From NCBI RefSeq assembly GCF_032362555.1, contig NC_083516.1, positions 10,565,001 through 10,629,000 on the forward strand: a stretch of 64,000 nucleotides of DNA, in the 5' to 3' direction. Position 1 is the first letter of the stretch, and the number at the start of each line of letters is the position of its first letter. Made by a program: the position numbers and the translations under genes. Positions 32,795 to 42,010 of this stretch are shown in pieces. The DNA comes from Amyelois transitella (Eukaryota; Arthropoda; Insecta; Lepidoptera; Pyralidae). Under the pieces are notes generated by a model. It was not told the origin of the DNA and did not search any database. It worked only from the letters and a program-made list of their open reading frames with translations.

Positions 32795-32830
32795 AGAAGG
32801 TTGCGTGTTCAAATCACGTCGGGGTCACCA
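32795..32830 (-). other. gypsy primer binding site, matching tRNA-Trp over 36 nt
   Basis: The plus strand reads AGAAGGTTGCGTGTTCAAAT then CACGTCGGGGTCACCA: the T arm, 3' acceptor strand, discriminator and CCA of an insect tRNA-Trp as I know it. The T stem GCGTG/CACGT pairs (with one G-T pair). A primer site normally covers about 18 nt; here the match extends to the end of the anticodon stem. Confidence 0.75.
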
Positions 32831-32832
32831 AT

Positions 32833-33134
32833 TATAGGCTCCTACTAAATATGTAAAAATTAAATAATTTGTTTAATTAAAATATTCTTGAGTGCCTATT
32901 TTGTTATAGTGTGAGGGTCCTAATCTACTGGGAGCACCGCCACTGATCTTCAATAATAAATTGTTCTATATAATTAAATTTTACTTTTATTAATGAATTA
33001 ATTTTCAATAACTAAACAATACGTATACGCGTGAGGACCAGTGCGCAGTAACTGACCACACGCCATTCATTCGTCGCTCTCATACAAAATCGCTGACACA
33101 TAACAGTCACACTTACATTGCGTCCCTACACTAC
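32833..33134 (-). repeat. gypsy 5' LTR
   Basis: 302 bp, identical by eye to the 3' LTR. Promoter elements were not assigned. Confidence 0.88.
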
Positions 33135-33250
33135 TACATGAATCTCAATTCTATCAGTAAGCCAAACAGCTGAACGTAGCCTATCAGTATTTTCAAGACT
33201 GTTGACTCTGTCTACACCGAAAGTGATTTAGACGTGATTATATGATATGA
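33135..33250 (+). repeat. Family A repeat, right part, with GATAT microsatellite
   Basis: Continuation of the copy split at 28673, through ACTCTGTCTACACCGAAAG to a (TGATA)n run at about 33240-33260. Confidence 0.8.
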
Positions 33251-33260
33251 TATGATATGT

Positions 33261-34052
33261 ACACTTGCACACACATGCTGTCTTTTTTAAAAATAAATAA
33301 TAAAATGGTTGTTAGATATCAGAAATGAAAGATTAACAGCGTATATTTACTTACCTACTTTAGTAAGAAAAGTGAATAGATTTATATAATCTTCTAAGGC
33401 TATTTAAACCTTGACACCTGAAAACATATCTTACTCATAAATAAAGAGCTAAAGTTTCTCAAATTGTTTGGTTTTAAGGGATAATCTTCTGAATTACTAA
33501 ACCTAGATTCTGAAAATTTTCATGTACAATAAAGTAGGTATTTAGAAACAAAAAAAAACAAAATTCTCTCACCATTGAAAAGGTTTTATCTGCGAGTGTT
33601 ATAGGCTATGTATGTACCTATCATGGGCGACCCCGTGGCAGGAAGCTACTAAATATTATTTTCCTAAGTTTCAATCACAGTCGCCACTCCTTTCGAATTA
33701 TTTTAGCAAATCTTGTGACTAAAACATTGCTATTTTTATTCTGCTAGGAGTTAAGTAGGTACATTATATTTCGAATGTAGGACATTCAGTTGGAATCGTG
33801 TGTTACCAGCAAACGAGTTAGTATTTCCATTTTTTTTTCTGCAAATTGACTGGTCAAGCAGACCCTTAAAAAAACTACTACTTAACCTTTCTATGGATAA
33901 TATTGATCAAACTCTTTTACTACGAGCACATTGAGCGATTTCAGCAAAACATTTGAAAGAAACATTGCTCTACAAACTAGGACAGGTATTATTATTGTTA
34001 TACATTTTTGGCGTAGTAGACTACGCAATTTTTATTTATCTATTTATTAATT
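33261..34052. other. Intergenic sequence, nothing recognised
   Basis: AT-rich; no gene, RNA or repeat family recognised. Confidence 0.45.
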
Positions 34053-34531
34053 ACTAGCGACCCGCCCCGGCTTCGCACGGATTATTTAATAGATGTTATC
34101 TATCTATACATATAATAAATCTATAGAAAGGTCAATTCTGTACATTGAAAATATTGAAAAAATAAATAGCAGGGGGTGTTACTGGATCGATACCAAACAC
34201 AAAAATGTGATCAAAAAAATTTTTGTCTGTCTGTCTGTATGTTCAGGCATCACGTGAAAACTAACGGTTCGATTTTGATGAAACTTGGTATAATTATACC
34301 TTATTATCCTGGGCGTAAAATAGGATACTTTTTATCCCGAAAAAATACGAAGAAAAAAAATCTTAATTTTTCAGTTTATCCATAGACGTTGTTCTGTAGA
34401 ACCGCGAACACACGTTGCGTTACCCGCAGTGGATTTAGCGCCGTAACCTGTAGCGCCGAAAGTCGGCTTTGGCTTGAACCGTTTGCTGCACAAGCGGGCC
34501 GCTACTAATTACTATGAAAAAAATACTACAT

Positions 34532-36263
34532 AGCTACATTAATTCCCATCAAGCTGAAAATGAGTATAATTATTTAAAACACAATCAAAAGCATTATTTC
34601 AAAATTCCCCATGATTCCGGTTTAAGGAAAAAAACTTACTCACGGTCAAAGGTATAAAATGGGTGTATCGCAATTTTCTTTAAAACGGTAAGTTTTTCAA
34701 ATCGGAAAATAACCTCAGACATAAATTGTAGATCATAAAGTTATCTATAAAAAAGGTATCAATAATTTTTTTCAACAAAGCTACCGTTTCTGAGATATAA
34801 CGATGCAAAAAGTTGCAAGCGTCATAATATGCACACGTTTCCACGCCACCTCTGAGGTAGTGTACTATTAGCGCGTTTTTTTTTTAACATTTTTATTATT
34901 AAACTTGAAAAAGTCTGAAATAAGTTAGAATAAACACGTGTTTTCACTACGCAGTGGCACTCAAGACTAACTTTCGCATTTATTATTAAAAAAAAAATAG
35001 AATAACCCTAAGTGAAGAAAATCATCTTAGGACAATAATAGAGATTACAATTATCAAATTCAATGCAATAATCAAATTAAAACTAAAACTACTTATAAAA
35101 AGAAAGAAAAAAGATGACTACAAACTAAAATTTAATTTATAAATTGTACAGTCCTTGCATAGCATCAACATGCTGGAATGTGCCCAGAAGGCTGGCAGCA
35201 TTGCCAATTCGAATGGCAATGCTGATTCTCTGAGCCAGATAATTTCCAGCCCTCCGGTCAAGAGATACCTCAATTAGCTTTTTCGACAATTGTCGGAAAA
35301 GCTGATGGGCAGATAGGCCCCCCGGTCCCAGAGTTTCTACCCCAAAAGGTTCAAAAGTATAGATATTACCGATAACTACATATTTGCGCCTTTTGAGGTT
35401 TTTTGCCTCATTTGAAGCAGAACGGCGTTAGATTTAGTAACCTGAAGATAAGACGGCGCAAGTGTGTCCACACAAGTAACATCCCACACCAAAGGCCGCC
35501 CCAATCTCCAGGTTACCAAAGTCATACCATCCGGTCTCTTGGCATCATCCTGAGCCAGACCGTTTCGTTCTTGAACGGGTGGAACATGGATGGTGGCAAG
35601 AGCACGGAGGATTATATCATTTAGGGTGGCATGGCGCCCTAAACGGCAGGCACTCCTAGGGCATGAGAGGCCGTGGTGTCCATAGCCGACAACGGTATCC
35701 CCGCAAGGACTACTATTATTAAAGACTAACGGTATTTCATGTGTTGAGCATTCTGAGATAAAGCAGCTATACGACCCTAGCCACGTACACAATTACACAG
35801 AGAGACAGATGTTGTCTCAAGGTTTCACTACAGTATAAATGAAGGGACTGGGTTTCATTATACTTATGTATAGGTATTTTATATTTTGAATTCAAGTTAA
35901 AATTACCGACAGAACAATATTTTTACTTATGTTACTGCTACATAGAGTATATACGAGACGTGATTATGCATATTATGACGCTTGCAACTTTTTGCATCGT
36001 AATATCTCAGAAACGGTAGCTTTATTGAAAAAAAATATTGATTCCTTTTTATAGATATCTTTATGATCTACAATCTATGTCTGAGGTAATTTTCCTATAA
36101 AACTTACCGTTTTGAAGAAAATCGTGAAAATCCCATTTTCTTACCTTTGACCTTGAGTAATTTTTTTCCTTAAACCGGAATCATGGGGAATTTTGAAATA
36201 ATGCTTTTGATTGTGTTTTAAACAATTATACTCATTTTCAGCTTGATGGGAATTAATGTAGCT
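34532..36263. mobile_element. Element with ~300-bp terminal inverted repeats carrying an endonuclease relic
   Basis: The left arm (34532-34833, AGCTACATTAATTCCCATCA...) is matched by an inverted right arm (35967-36263, ...TGATGGGAATTAATGTAGCT) with scattered mismatches and small indels. Between the arms lies the broken endonuclease gene at 35137-35792. I found no clear target duplication. Confidence 0.72.
35137..35792 (-). pseudogene. Restriction-like endonuclease domain of R2-type retrotransposons, frameshifted
   Basis: Minus-strand peptide with SPCGDTVVGYGHHGLSC (a zinc-knuckle-like Cys/His set), GRHATLNDIILRAL, then AKRPDGMTLVTW and RPLVWDVTCVDTLAPS. The RPD...WDVT pattern fits the PD-(D/E)xK-like fold of the endonuclease at the C-terminus of R2-type non-LTR proteins. 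The frame that starts at 35792 ends at 35376; the rest continues in another frame down to 35137 (LKRRKYVVIGNIYTFEPFGV, FGVETLGPGGLSA, AGNYLAQRISIAIRIGNAAS), so one frameshift lies near 35400-35450. No reverse transcriptase domain lies beside it within the inverted repeats. The family assignment is from motifs; other RT-linked families share this block. Confidence 0.65.
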
Positions 36264-36374
36264 TCATTCTTATTTTTTTGGTCTAAATTGACCGGACTGA
36301 AAATAAAATGGAGAAATAAACCATCTACGCGAAGACCGACATCCGCGCGGACGGAGTCGCGGGGGGAAGCTAGT

Positions 36375-36530
36375 TATACATAAAAACCTTCCTCTTGAAT
36401 CACTCTACCTGTTACAAAAAGCCGCATCAAAATCCGTTGCGTAATTTTAAAGATTTAAGCATACAGACAAACAGACTAAAATAGCGACTTTATTTTATAC
36501 TATGTAGTGATGAGTATAGATTATCAGGTT
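36375..36530 (+). repeat. Lepidopteran repeat fragment
   Basis: AAACCTTCCTCTTGAATCAC through CCGCATCAAAATCCGTTGCG to TATACTATGTAGTGATG. Recognised as a common lepidopteran interspersed sequence from general familiarity; class not assigned. Confidence 0.4.
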
Positions 36531-36624
36531 TAAAACTATCCAACAGCATACGCAATGCGACAAAGAAGCAATGTAATTCAAATAGGTAAGTATATCACAA
36601 AACATACAATGTAATTTGTTTCAA

Positions 36625-36735
36625 TCTCAACTCTATCATTTAAGCAAATAGCTGAACATGGACTTTTAGACTTTTCGAGACTGTTGGCTCTGTCTGCCCC
36701 ACAAGGGTTTTAGACATGTGTGTTATATGCATGTA
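36625..36735 (+). repeat. Family A 3' half
   Basis: TCAATCTCAACTCTATCATT to GCATGTATG, with a diverged tail block (CCCCACAAGGGTTTTAGAC). Confidence 0.6.
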
Positions 36736-36929
36736 TGTTATTTTTAAAGAATATGCAATAAAAGCGGTCGGATTGAGAACCTCCTCCTTTTTTAAGCCGG
36801 TTGAAAAGGAAAATTCTGTCAGCAATCTTGAAAAGGTTGCGAAATAGGTACGCGTGTAATGTTAGACTCATTTATAAGTTTCAAAGGCAATACCTGTATA
36901 TCTTAAAATCGTTGACGTATGTACGAAGT

Positions 36930-37010
36930 TTTCACAAAATTCAATTTATATAGCACTATTAGGCCTAATTTAGAACCTTGAGGGACACCACTTTTAGTCT
37001 GATATAGTAA
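36930..37010 (-). pseudogene. LINE reverse transcriptase fragment
   Basis: Minus strand reads QTKSGVPQGSKLG, the conserved GVPQGS-x-LGP block of non-LTR reverse transcriptases, for about 15 codons only. Confidence 0.5.
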
Positions 37011-37688
37011 TAGAAATAGATATATAGCACATTGTGCATTTTTATCAATAAAGTTTAATAATTAAACTTAAATTAAGCATAAGTAGTCACCTATTGACAT
37101 ACATACGGCAAATTTAAATTTACAGAATTTTTTGATCAAACGAATGGAGGGAGACGCGTATCACAAATTGTCATTATCTCTTCGCAAAACATATCTATAT
37201 CGTCGTTTAAATATGCAAGTCTTAATCAAGAGATTAAAATATTAATCTAATCGGGCGTCAGTATTAGTCACACTATTTTATTTAATGTTAGCAGATATTT
37301 TAATAAGCAAAGCATTATCTATACTTTATGGCTTGCTTGTTAAAATATTTATAGGTATTTGTCATTATCGTAACTATTTTTTTTCTAACGTTCCACAGAG
37401 ATAACATATGATTAAAAATCATAGATTAAAATGACACTAGCAGTTTTTCACTCCCTTTGTTAAAAAATTATTTCAAGTGAGCAAAATCTTTGGTAACTTA
37501 GGTAATTACTCAAAAGTATTTGAAACTTTCTAGTTTTTCTCTCAAACTCAAAATCTCTTCATCTGTTCTTAAAGAGGAAAAGGCTAAATTCCTCATTCAT
37601 CTTCTTTGGAGACATGAACAATTAGAAATAGGCCTTTTTAAGAATGTTTTTATAAGGATATATTTGCCTTTATACAGATGAGTATCTT
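37011..37688. other. Intergenic sequence, nothing recognised
   Basis: AT-rich, no gene or repeat recognised. Confidence 0.4.
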
Positions 37689-37689
37689 C

Positions 37690-37905
37690 TTCCTACTTCA
37701 CCTCATCCCCACCTTTCTAGAGAGGATCCCGGGGTATGCCTTTAAACATAGATCCTGGATAAGGTTAGTCAGGTTTGTACACGAAGCGACACATATCCGC
37801 AACCTTTGCAGAACTTAACTCGTATTGGATGGATCACGGTTACAGTTGCCAGAATGTGCAGGTTTCCTCACAATGTTGTTCCTCACCGTAACAACGTCGA
37901 ATATT
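37690..37905 (-). repeat. Family C SINE-like repeat body
   Basis: Inverted copy: TCATCCCCACCTTTCTAGAG, GTACACGAAGCGACACATAT, GTATTGGATGGATCACGGTT, TGCAGGTTTCCTCACAATG. Confidence 0.6.
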
Positions 37906-38148
37906 ATTCAAATTTAATACAGATGTGTGTATAGAGGTAAAAAGGTCAAAGAACAAAACAGCTGAAACACTTTAGAAAACGTGAATGAGATCTTGAAATT
38001 GCAATAAAAATAAATGAAAAACACATCTGCAAATTTCAGTTTTTTTTTTCAAACTCAACATCAGTTTCTCATCAGCGAACCACGCTGACACAGAACGCTC
38101 ATCTTGTACACAAAGCAAAGATAATCAAATACCAATCAAATAACGGCT

Positions 38149-38161
38149 CTTATCTGATAAG
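38149..38161. promoter_or_regulatory. Paired inverted GATA sites
   Basis: CTTATCTGATAAG: two GATAAG sites head to head, about 130 bp upstream of the putative first-exon donor of the transporter gene, with a further AGATAATC nearby (about 38120). GATA factors drive many insect gut and fat-body genes; binding here is inference. Confidence 0.35.
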
Positions 38162-38189
38162 CGGCGGTGCTGATCATTTCAACACGTTC

Positions 38190-38288
38190 ACATCGTACAT
38201 TGTTTTAGAGGCGTTAAACTGTGATAATATGGATGAAAATTGTGAATTTCTATTGAAGTGAAGTGTCGTGTTGTGGGAAGTATTGAAG
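38190..38288 (+). other. Putative non-coding first exon of the transporter gene
   Basis: Ends TTGAAG|GTAAGTTTT, a strong donor at 38289. It carries a short upstream frame (ATG at 38229, ten codons, stop at 38261). The link to the coding exons is inferred because exon 2 starts with an acceptor at 41938 and so needs an upstream exon on the same strand; this is the best donor I found. The 5' end is a guess. Confidence 0.35.
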
Positions 38289-38289
38289 G

Positions 38290-39400
38290 TAAGTTTTGAA
38301 TATAAACAGGTGCATGTTTTAGGTCAAGATCTTTTGTTTTGTCGAGTAAAACTCGAAAGACGATGTCAAAGGCGTATTACTATTACGTATGTATTGTACA
38401 ATGTACGTTCGGTCTTGTTGTTTTCAGCTGCTTAAAATTTTATGTCTCTTTCCATACCCGTAGGTAATACAGGAAAAAAACACTACCAATTAGAGTTAAA
38501 GATTCCCAAATCTGGCTGGTGTTAGGTTAAAAACCTTAATTTAAACCATTTTGTGACATGAATCATTAATAACGTTTCTATAAAGGGTCCAGGGTTCGGG
38601 TAACGAAATGTGTATGCAATGGGGGAAATAAGATATATGAGAGATTGTCTTCAGAATGGCACTAAGATATGAATCGTGATAAGTCAGGCGGTAATGTTGT
38701 TGACACCGTCAGATTTCAGTTGGTCACAGCACCACGTGACCAGCCAGCTTCTCTTGACTGGTATAATTTGGAAGAAATCACTTTATTAATTCAGGTCAGG
38801 AAATTAAGAATTCGATAGTGTGCTTGCATTGGGTCTTTCCATTGTTCAAATATGTTAAAGCTATTGTGTTTAGATGAGATGGACTAATATTTTCTGTAGA
38901 ATATAATTAATGAATCATTCAGTGAGTGGATTAATTTAAGTAAGTAAGTACTTTAATACATGCGTCATTAAAACAAATGACCTGGTGATGTGACTAAACC
39001 ATTATCTATTTGAATATCGGATACACCTTAGTACTTACCAAAATAAATATATATATACAGAATGAGCAAACTTAAAGTAAAAGTGAAAATTGAAAAGGCC
39101 ACTGACTTAAATCAAATTAAATATTTATTGTGCAGCACAAGTTACAAAGGTTGTTACCTATTTATTTGTGAAGAAAACTATAAGTTCTTACTAACTACTA
39201 CTAAATCATTAATTTAACAAATTAAGAAGCAGAACTGTCAGAAAAAATAAAGGGACTCAAGCTCAGAGGAAAATATGTTACTACGTACATAACACTTAGA
39301 GAAAAATTAACTAACACTGGAGAATCTCAATATTTTACAAAGGGGAAAAAGAAGAGGGAATCACTTAAAGACGGGACATTCTTGTATGTGAATACATCAT
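38290..39400. other. Probable intron 1, left part
   Basis: No coding sequence or known repeat recognised. Confidence 0.35.
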
Positions 39401-40525
39401 AATCAAGTAGAGAGAGCCAACAGTCTTGAAAAGACTGTAAGGCCACGTTCAGGTTAATGATGAGAGAGAACCTAATAAAACATGAATTGAATTTTCAACA
39501 TTGTGGTTCCCGGCACCAATACAAAAAAGAATAGGACCACTCCATCTCTTCCCATGGATGTCGTAGAAAGCCACTAAGGTATAGGCTTACAAACTTGGGA
39601 TTTTTCTAGGCGATGGTTAGCAACCTGGCACTATTTGAATCTCAATTCTATCATTAAGAAAAATAGCTGAACGTGGCCATTCAGTCCTGAAAATACTGTT
39701 GGCTCTGTCAACCCGCAAGGGATATTGACGTGGCCACATGTATGTATGTATGTAATCATTACGCAAATGGTAACTTCGAATTAACTTTTAAGTAAAGCTA
39801 TAATTTTCATTAAAATTCCGCAAAACCAAGATATATATTTTTAATATAGTTTGGGAATAGACATTTTTAGGTTAGAATCACTTTATTGTCCGATAAGGAA
39901 GGTAAAAACATACTTTTTTCCCCCAGGCCTTGTAAGAATTGTTAAAATCGTAGTACTTGTGACTTAGTCACAGGGTATTCTTCTTGGTATCGGAATATGG
40001 GGTATTACTGGACTGGTAGCGAAGAAGAAACATGTGTGCTCGCTGTTTCTCTTTCCTTGCAGACCGTAACAGCCAATCAAGGGCAAGACTTATAAACATG
40101 AGATCGTTCTTTAAGGCAATAGGCTAACAACCTGCCACTATTTGAATATCAATTCCATCACTAAGCCAAACCGCTAAACGTGGCCTTTCAGTCTTTTCTA
40201 GTCTCTATAAACCGTGTAAGAAATAAAGAGTTGATTTTATGTATGTAAGTAAAATGAGTCCCGTGTGGTTCCCGGCACCAAACGAAAAAAGAATAGGACC
40301 ACTCCATCTCTTCCCTATGGATGTCGAGAAAGGCGACTAATGGGATAGGCTTATAAACTTGGGATTTTTCTTTTAGGTGACAGGCTAGCACCTTGTCACT
40401 TTGAATCTAAATTCTATCAATTCTTTCATTATGCCAAGCAGCTGAATGTGGCCTATTAGTCTTTTTGAGACTGTTGACCCTGTCTACCCCGCAAGCGTTA
40501 AAGACGTGACTATATACATACCTAT
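39400..40525. repeat. Four family A copies in probable intron 1
   Basis: Minus fragment at about 39400-39470; plus copies at about 39500-39758 (full, GTATGTATGTATG tail), 40080-40205 (truncated) and 40258-40525 (full, head CCGTGTGGTTCCCGGCACC). Confidence 0.7.
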
Positions 40526-40849
40526 AATAAATTATATGACGTGACTTTATATAAATATATACATATATATACGCTTTTTCAAGTGGCATATATTAACCAC
40601 TCCAACAGATACTTTTTAAAAAGGAAAGAAGCAAATGTTAAGACGGATACAACCAAAGAATCTCAGCCTCTTTGAACAGCGTCTGCAAACTATCGCATCT
40701 ACGGTTATCATTATCTTATCACTGTTATCTGCCGGTTAAACGTGCGTACTGTACCGGGAAACCTTTTTTTTTCATCTCCAGCCATGATGATGTGATCGTG
40801 TGAATTTTGTGAGTAATTTTATAGTTTTGATATTGTTATGTAGTATGTA

Positions 40850-41078
40850 CTCTGTGCCCGCGACTTCGTCCGCGTGGAATAGTTATTTTGGGCATTATTG
40901 AAGACCTCAATGATGAATAATTTTCCCCGTTTTTTCACATTTTCCATTATTTGTTCGCTCCTAATAGTTGCAGCGTGTGTGATGTTATATAGCCTAAAGC
41001 CTTCCTCGATAAATGGTCTATTCAACAAAAAAAGAATTTTTCATTTCGAACAGATTTATAATATTAGTATAGATAGTA
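40850..41078 (+). repeat. Lep1-like Helitron relic, truncated
   Basis: TGTGCCCGCGACTTCGTCCG start, TTGTTCGCTCCTAATAGTTG, and the end TTTATAATATTAGTATAG after a deletion that removed the AACAAACAAACTC block. Confidence 0.6.
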
Positions 41079-41937
41079 TAGATTTGTCGTTTGTCGTAAG
41101 CTGTGGCTATTTGAAGGTATGGATTTAATACGTGTGTTGTGTGACTTCTTCGTAAACTGTGTAGTTTAAGTATTGATTGTGTTTTATACGAAACATACAT
41201 ACATACATATGTATATAGTAACGTTAACAAAGATTGAGCGGACTTTCTCTTCATAAAAGTTCATCCAACAATGATTAATTAGACCTTTTTAGTCCACAAT
41301 AACATTTAGAGTAGGTACTATATATGTGACGTCATAAACATGTCGTCGAGTTAAATCATCAAGATCGTGTTAACTTGTGCAATCGAGCGGAATGAAAGGT
41401 TACAGATAAGGTTTAACTGAGATTACAAGACTCTTGATAAAAACAACGTTTGTTTTAAACATAACTACTGAAAAACTAAGAGATTTTGTATTATAGCCGA
41501 TAAGGCCCCAGGCACCATATTTAGACGGCTGAGAGTTCAATTAGGAATAGTTATTCCTCTGAATTTTTTCTATACTCCATCATGAAAAGAGCGAAAAAGA
41601 ATAAGGTAAAATGTAGCTTAACGTAAAGAATATAAAAATAATAAGAGAGATAATCCATGTTCGATAGTTCTAGCAATAACTGTTCCTATGAGATGGGACC
41701 ATAAGACATTTTATATATGCACAGTAATGAAGACGTTTTGTCGAGAAGAATGAGGATATAAATTTCGTCGATCAAAAAGTTCTCTGAATATAATAGTTAA
41801 AAAAATAGACAAGAATTGTTTTCAACGGCATCTTTCGCAGAATTTCTCCTCAAAATCAATTGCTACATTGAGTTGCAGAGACAAAGTGTGCTATAGAAAT
41901 ATGACCACGCTTTATACCAATTGTCCTTCTTTGACAG
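41079..41937. other. Probable intron 1, right part
   Basis: No gene or known repeat seen; ends in the acceptor TCTTTGACAG at 41937. Confidence 0.4.
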
Positions 41938-41959
41938 GTTTCTAAGGCTATCTGGCCAA

Positions 41960-42010
41960 ATGTGGGATATTGGCGTGGGTTTCAATGGCTGGTGGCACGG
42001 GCTTGAGTAA
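41960..42010 (+). other. Upstream open frame overlapping the transporter start
   Basis: ATG at 41960 opens a 16-codon frame that ends TGA-free at TAA 42008-42010, in a different phase, overlapping the main ATG at 41985. Such an arrangement would lower translation of the main frame unless bypassed. Confidence 0.5.

Larger units (their letters stand above)
28674..33134 (-). mobile_element. Ty3/gypsy-type LTR retrotransposon lacking gag
   Basis: Two 302-bp LTRs (28674-28975 and 32833-33134), with no difference that I can see, bound a 3.86-kb interior read on the minus strand. A purine-rich run (plus strand ACCCCCCAAAT at about 28975-28985) precedes the 3' LTR. The primer site lies beside the 5' LTR. 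ACTAC-like sequence on both flanks gives a possible short target duplication, but boundaries are uncertain by about 5 bp. The pol frame is open; gag, and most or all of the protease, is absent. Identical LTRs imply a recent insertion. Confidence 0.88.
34053..36374. mobile_element. Helitron-like repeat hosting a long-TIR element
   Basis: Left boundary ACTAGCGACCCGCCCCGGCT and right boundary GACGGAGTCGCGGGG...AAGCTAGT have the CTAG-plus-CGCG layout of lepidopteran non-autonomous Helitron-like repeats. Contains a (TCTG)n run at about 34222-34240. The middle (34532-36263) is a separate inverted-repeat element, so this host repeat was about 0.6 kb before that insertion. Confidence 0.5.

Noticed and set aside
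32795..32830. tRNA-Trp gene
   Set aside because: Only the 3' half is present and it lies next to an LTR in the orientation of a primer site.
35403..35624. Plus-strand ORF over the endonuclease relic
   Set aside because: It is the reverse-strand shadow of the endonuclease motifs, which are on the minus strand.
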